A stretch of DNA of 64,000 nucleotides from Fomitopsis serialis. Its lineage: Eukaryota; Basidiomycota; Agaricomycetes; Polyporales; Fomitopsidaceae. Shown here one piece after another: positions 61,101 to 64,000 of the stretch; the stretch's first letter is position 1, and every line of letters begins with the position of its first letter. The position numbers and the translations under genes are program-made. The notes below the pieces were generated by a model, which searched no databases, was not told the DNA's origin, and saw only the letters and a program-made list of their open reading frames with translations. The DNA lies in the NCBI RefSeq assembly GCF_022376445.1, contig NW_025954971.1, positions 372,001-436,000 of the forward strand, given 5' to 3'.

Positions 61101-63004
61101 TCCTCAATGGGAGTCGCAGGCGCCTCAGCGGACGCTTTGAGCTTCTCGACAGCCTCCGCCACGCGAGCTGCCACTTCGTCCTTCGAAAATCCAAGCAGCG
61201 TAATGAGTTCATCTCTCGAGTCGGCCTTGAACAGACTGAGCAGCGCTTTCCAGCTGGCGGAAGCTTCCGCAACCTTGACCTCCGACGTCTTCCTTTCTGC
61301 GAACGTACTCAGAGTCTCGCCCTCGACCGCATCTTGAAGCTTCACGGCGCGCTCAGCGATGGAAGGTTCAGTAACGACCTTCCGGATGTGCACGATGCTG
61401 CTCTGCGTCTTGCCCTGGGCAGAGGGTAGGTTCGAGACGCTAGCCAACTTGCCGCCGTAGCCGAACGAACTGGATACAGGCCGGCGCAGCCACTTCGGCG
61501 GGTGTTTCAGTGAGAGCGTTGCCTGAGATGCGCGCGAGAAACCAGAGGCGCCGAAGATATCAGAGCCGTCTGTCTGCGGCGTGACAGGTGGGACATCCGC
61601 GGCCTCGTTGGTAGACTGAATTGAGTGGATACCGATGGTGCCGTCGAAGAACGCGGTTGCGAACAGATCCGGATTCCGAGGACACCACTGCACCTGGAAC
61701 GCCCAATTGTCTGCGGACGGCAGCTACGAAGGTGTCAGACTATGAAACGAGGCACCTTTCGCCACGTACCTCGCCAATATCTCTGACGTCTGCGGGTTCC
61801 AGCACAGGGCACGGTTGTCCTTGCCGCACGACAACAGCAGATCCGGATCTTGTTTGCACCATGACAGCGACAGGACACCCTTCTCATGCCCAGTGAGGAT
61901 CTGCATACCGGGTTAGCCGACGTGCTACATATTGCGAGTATGGAATGATTACCTTTTCGGGAGCACGAGCATTCCGCAGGTCCCAAACCATGATAACGGG
62001 CGACGTGTCGTCTTCAGATGCTGTGACGAGACGAGTAGCCTGCAATACTGTCAGTAGATGCAGCACGACAAACACGCATAGACGTACATTGTCCGGATGC
62101 CATGCGACGTCACTCATACCACGCCTACCGCCCATGGCCATCCCGCCGCCAAATCCTTGCATAGCACCTCCCATTGTACCTGCGCCGCCGCCGTATGTGA
62201 GGGCTGCAACTTCTCGCTTGCCTCGAAGATCCCAGACGACGGTGTAACCGGTGCTGCTGGATGCTGCGAGAGCGTACTGAACGTGGTGATTCCATGCTAG
62301 GGCCGTGATTTCGTCCAGCTTCGTACTGCGGGTACCAGGCGAGTACGGTTTACTTGGGTCTCTGAGATCCCAGATGTATATCTAAAGACACCGTACGTCC
62401 ATACATCTGCATAAACCGAGGCGCAATATACAGTGTACGCACCTCTCCGTTCACCGCGCCTGACGCAAACAAGTTCGTCTGAATCGGGTTGAAGTCAAGT
62501 CCCCGTACGGGCCCGTATGCGTTGAGTTGCGTAGGATTAGGGACTCTGTCGGACTGCCGGACGTATCATGATTGAACGAACGCGTCGCAGTGGGCGATGT
62601 TACTCACTCAGCATTTGCGACGATCTTCGCAGGGTCCCAAATGTCCAGCTCGCCGTTCTCCATGCCCGCGACGAGCACACCCCGCGGTCGACTTGCGTCT
62701 GTGTAGCCCCATGCTAAACGGTTGAATCTACATGTCGTCGACGCGTCAATAGCAGGTCATAGCAAAGGTTCCGATGAATGTACCGTGATGTGGTCGTAAC
62801 CGACGCCTTTGGCCCCGCCTGGCCCTCCTGACCAAGGTCATACTGCGTTTTGTCCAGGAAATCCGGAGCCCATATTTCGAGCTGGCCGTTATTGCTGAAG
62901 GACTCGTCGAGTGCGCCTGCCACCGTTCCCGTCGCCAGCAACGGCAATGACGGCGATGGCGACCATGCAAAGGTCGACGTCCTGTGGATTTCTTTGAGCT
63001 TCAT
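58172..63004 (-). CDS. SEC31: COPII outer-coat protein SEC31
   Basis: Starts [17 protein letters not shown] at 63004. Several exons encode the N-terminal WD40 propeller ([57 protein letters not shown]), then the alpha-solenoid/ACE1 region ([74 protein letters not shown]), a long Pro/Gly/Gln-rich stretch (about 58650-59500) that contacts Sec23, and the C-terminal helices ([38 protein letters not shown]). With Sec13 it forms the outer cage of ER-to-Golgi vesicles. One base is missing in the run 60061-60063 (CGGGTGCG on the minus strand), and possibly another in 58516-58520. SEC31 is essential in yeast, so these are probably assembly errors. Confidence 0.94.
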
Positions 63005-63500
63005 GGCGCGGTATAAAGAGAGATGAGATGGGGCGACGTGTCTCAGTGATGCGTAGCAGGTACAGCATTTCGCGCGGATTATGTGCTTGCTATATTTGGA
63101 TTATTGCTGATAATCTCGGGGTCTAGTGCTTGAGCGCTTACGTCTCGTACTGCTAATTACGGGACTGGATCGTCGTATGCATATGTATGTGGGCTTGCAA
63201 ATGCAGCTCTGGCAATCGGGGCCCAAGCGCAACACGTATGCTTGTTGCACTCCGGGCCATTGGATTTCCTATCCTACGTACTCGTAGGTAACGGGAGCTA
63301 CGTACCGGATGAAATATCACATGATCGCCCGACTACTACTCAAGGTGCCACAGTCGCAGACCTACGCTTACACCCACACCGTGTCACCCATTTCCCCTGC
63401 GGCTCTCCTCCTGCACCCTGAGCTCGGTCGCTCAAGAGCTTCTTGAAGGACCATAAGCCGATCGGTTCTTCAATTACCGGCTGAGAACCTCGGTCGCAGC
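63005..63500. other. Divergent intergenic region, 496 bp
   Basis: Between the SEC31 start and the gene at 63501. No clear TATA or CCAAT element noted. Confidence 0.5.
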
Positions 63501-64000
63501 ATGGCCAACTTACACTTCTCATGGTCCGACAGCATCCAGGCAGCATTCTCCTCATGTCTGTTCTGCTTCACATCCTCTGACGACCATCACGACCACGAAC
63601 ACGACCGGGAACAAGAACAATATGGTGCGCGCCAGCGAAACGGGCTGAACTTCGTTGTCCCGCCTCCGCGCGCCAGGCCGGACGAGCTCGAGGGCCTCCT
63701 TGCTGGTTCGGACTCACCAGATGCGGAGACCCTCTCGCTGCACTCAAACATCGGAGACGAGCGTCGGCGCAAAAAGCGCCGCAAACCGCGCAAGGGCATC
63801 TCGCTATTCGGGTATAACCTGTTCGGTCGACCGCCCATACACCTCGACTCGGAGGACGAAGACGTAGGGAGCCGGAGATCGAGGACAATATCCACTTCTA
63901 CACTTGACTCGGACGCTGCGCCTCTTGACGCGTCTGCGCTGGACGAACGGGCGATCGCGCAACTCGCCGCGGCGACTGCGGCTGCTGAGGAGGAGCAGAG
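63501..64000 (+). CDS. Uncharacterised protein, 5' part
   Basis: An open frame from ATG at 63501 to the end of the window (166 codons, no stop). It begins MANLHFSWSDSIQAAFSSC, has a His/Asp-rich stretch (DDHHDHEHDRE), then PDELEGLLAGSDSPDAETLS, LHSNIG, a basic KKRRKPRKGI cluster and LFGYNLFGRPPIHLDSEDED, ending in an Ala/Glu-rich segment. The block LSLHSNIG...LFG.NLFG.PPI looks like a conserved motif, but I know no function for it. It runs off the window. Confidence 0.65.
   Translation, partial: MANLHFSWSDSIQAAFSSCLFCFTSSDDHHDHEHDREQEQYGARQRNGLNFVVPPPRARPDELEGLLAGSDSPDAETLSLHSNIGDERRRKKRRKPRKGISLFGYNLFGRPPIHLDSEDEDVGSRRSRTISTSTLDSDAAPLDASALDERAIAQLAAATAAAEEEQ

Overview
The window looks like nuclear DNA of an agaricomycete basidiomycete, possibly a polypore-like species; the sequence does not fix the genus. 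The evidence is many short GT-AG introns of about 47-115 nt, GC-rich coding DNA, close gene packing on both strands, and families expanded or typical in mushrooms (BTB and F-box paralogues, omega-class GST).

The window falls into two compartments. From 1 to about 31 kb it is accessory-like: five BTB-domain paralogues (1-158, 961-2018, 2712-3809, 14412-15531 minus, 17938-19081 minus), two F-box/LRR genes (19648-21333 plus, 27953-29627 minus), a broken inverted copy of the first F-box gene (26.8-27.65 kb), and a 1,125-bp DNA transposon with 102-bp inverted ends and a 9-bp target duplication (29926-31050). Interspersed are a bZIP factor, a sphingoid-base-phosphate phosphatase (LCB3-like), GPN2 GTPase, an omega-class GST and two uncharacterised proteins.

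From about 31 to 64 kb it is mostly conserved housekeeping: a RECQL-type helicase, a conserved protein of unknown function, CFT1/CPSF160 (minus) and BRR2 (plus) sharing a 268-bp divergent promoter, a thymine/uracil-DNA glycosylase, a DUG1-type Cys-Gly dipeptidase, an Enhancer-of-zeste (KMT6) histone methyltransferase, NF-YB/HAP3, the COPII coat protein SEC31 and the start of an unknown gene. RNA processing (CFT1, BRR2), genome maintenance and chromatin (RecQ, glycosylase, E(z)), and transcription (NF-YB) dominate this half. BTB and F-box proteins are usual substrate adaptors of CUL3 and SCF ubiquitin ligases, so the left half is rich in likely adaptors.

A caveat applies throughout. Many reading frames break at single points, and every break whose direction I could check is a one-base loss, often in a short homopolymer. 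Breaks also occur in genes essential in yeast (GPN2, SEC31), so most are probably assembly errors. Genes reconstructed here with unbroken frames: the LCB3-like phosphatase, GST, both full F-box genes, RecQ, BRR2, the DNA glycosylase, DUG1 and NF-YB; CFT1 shows no break in the parts followed.
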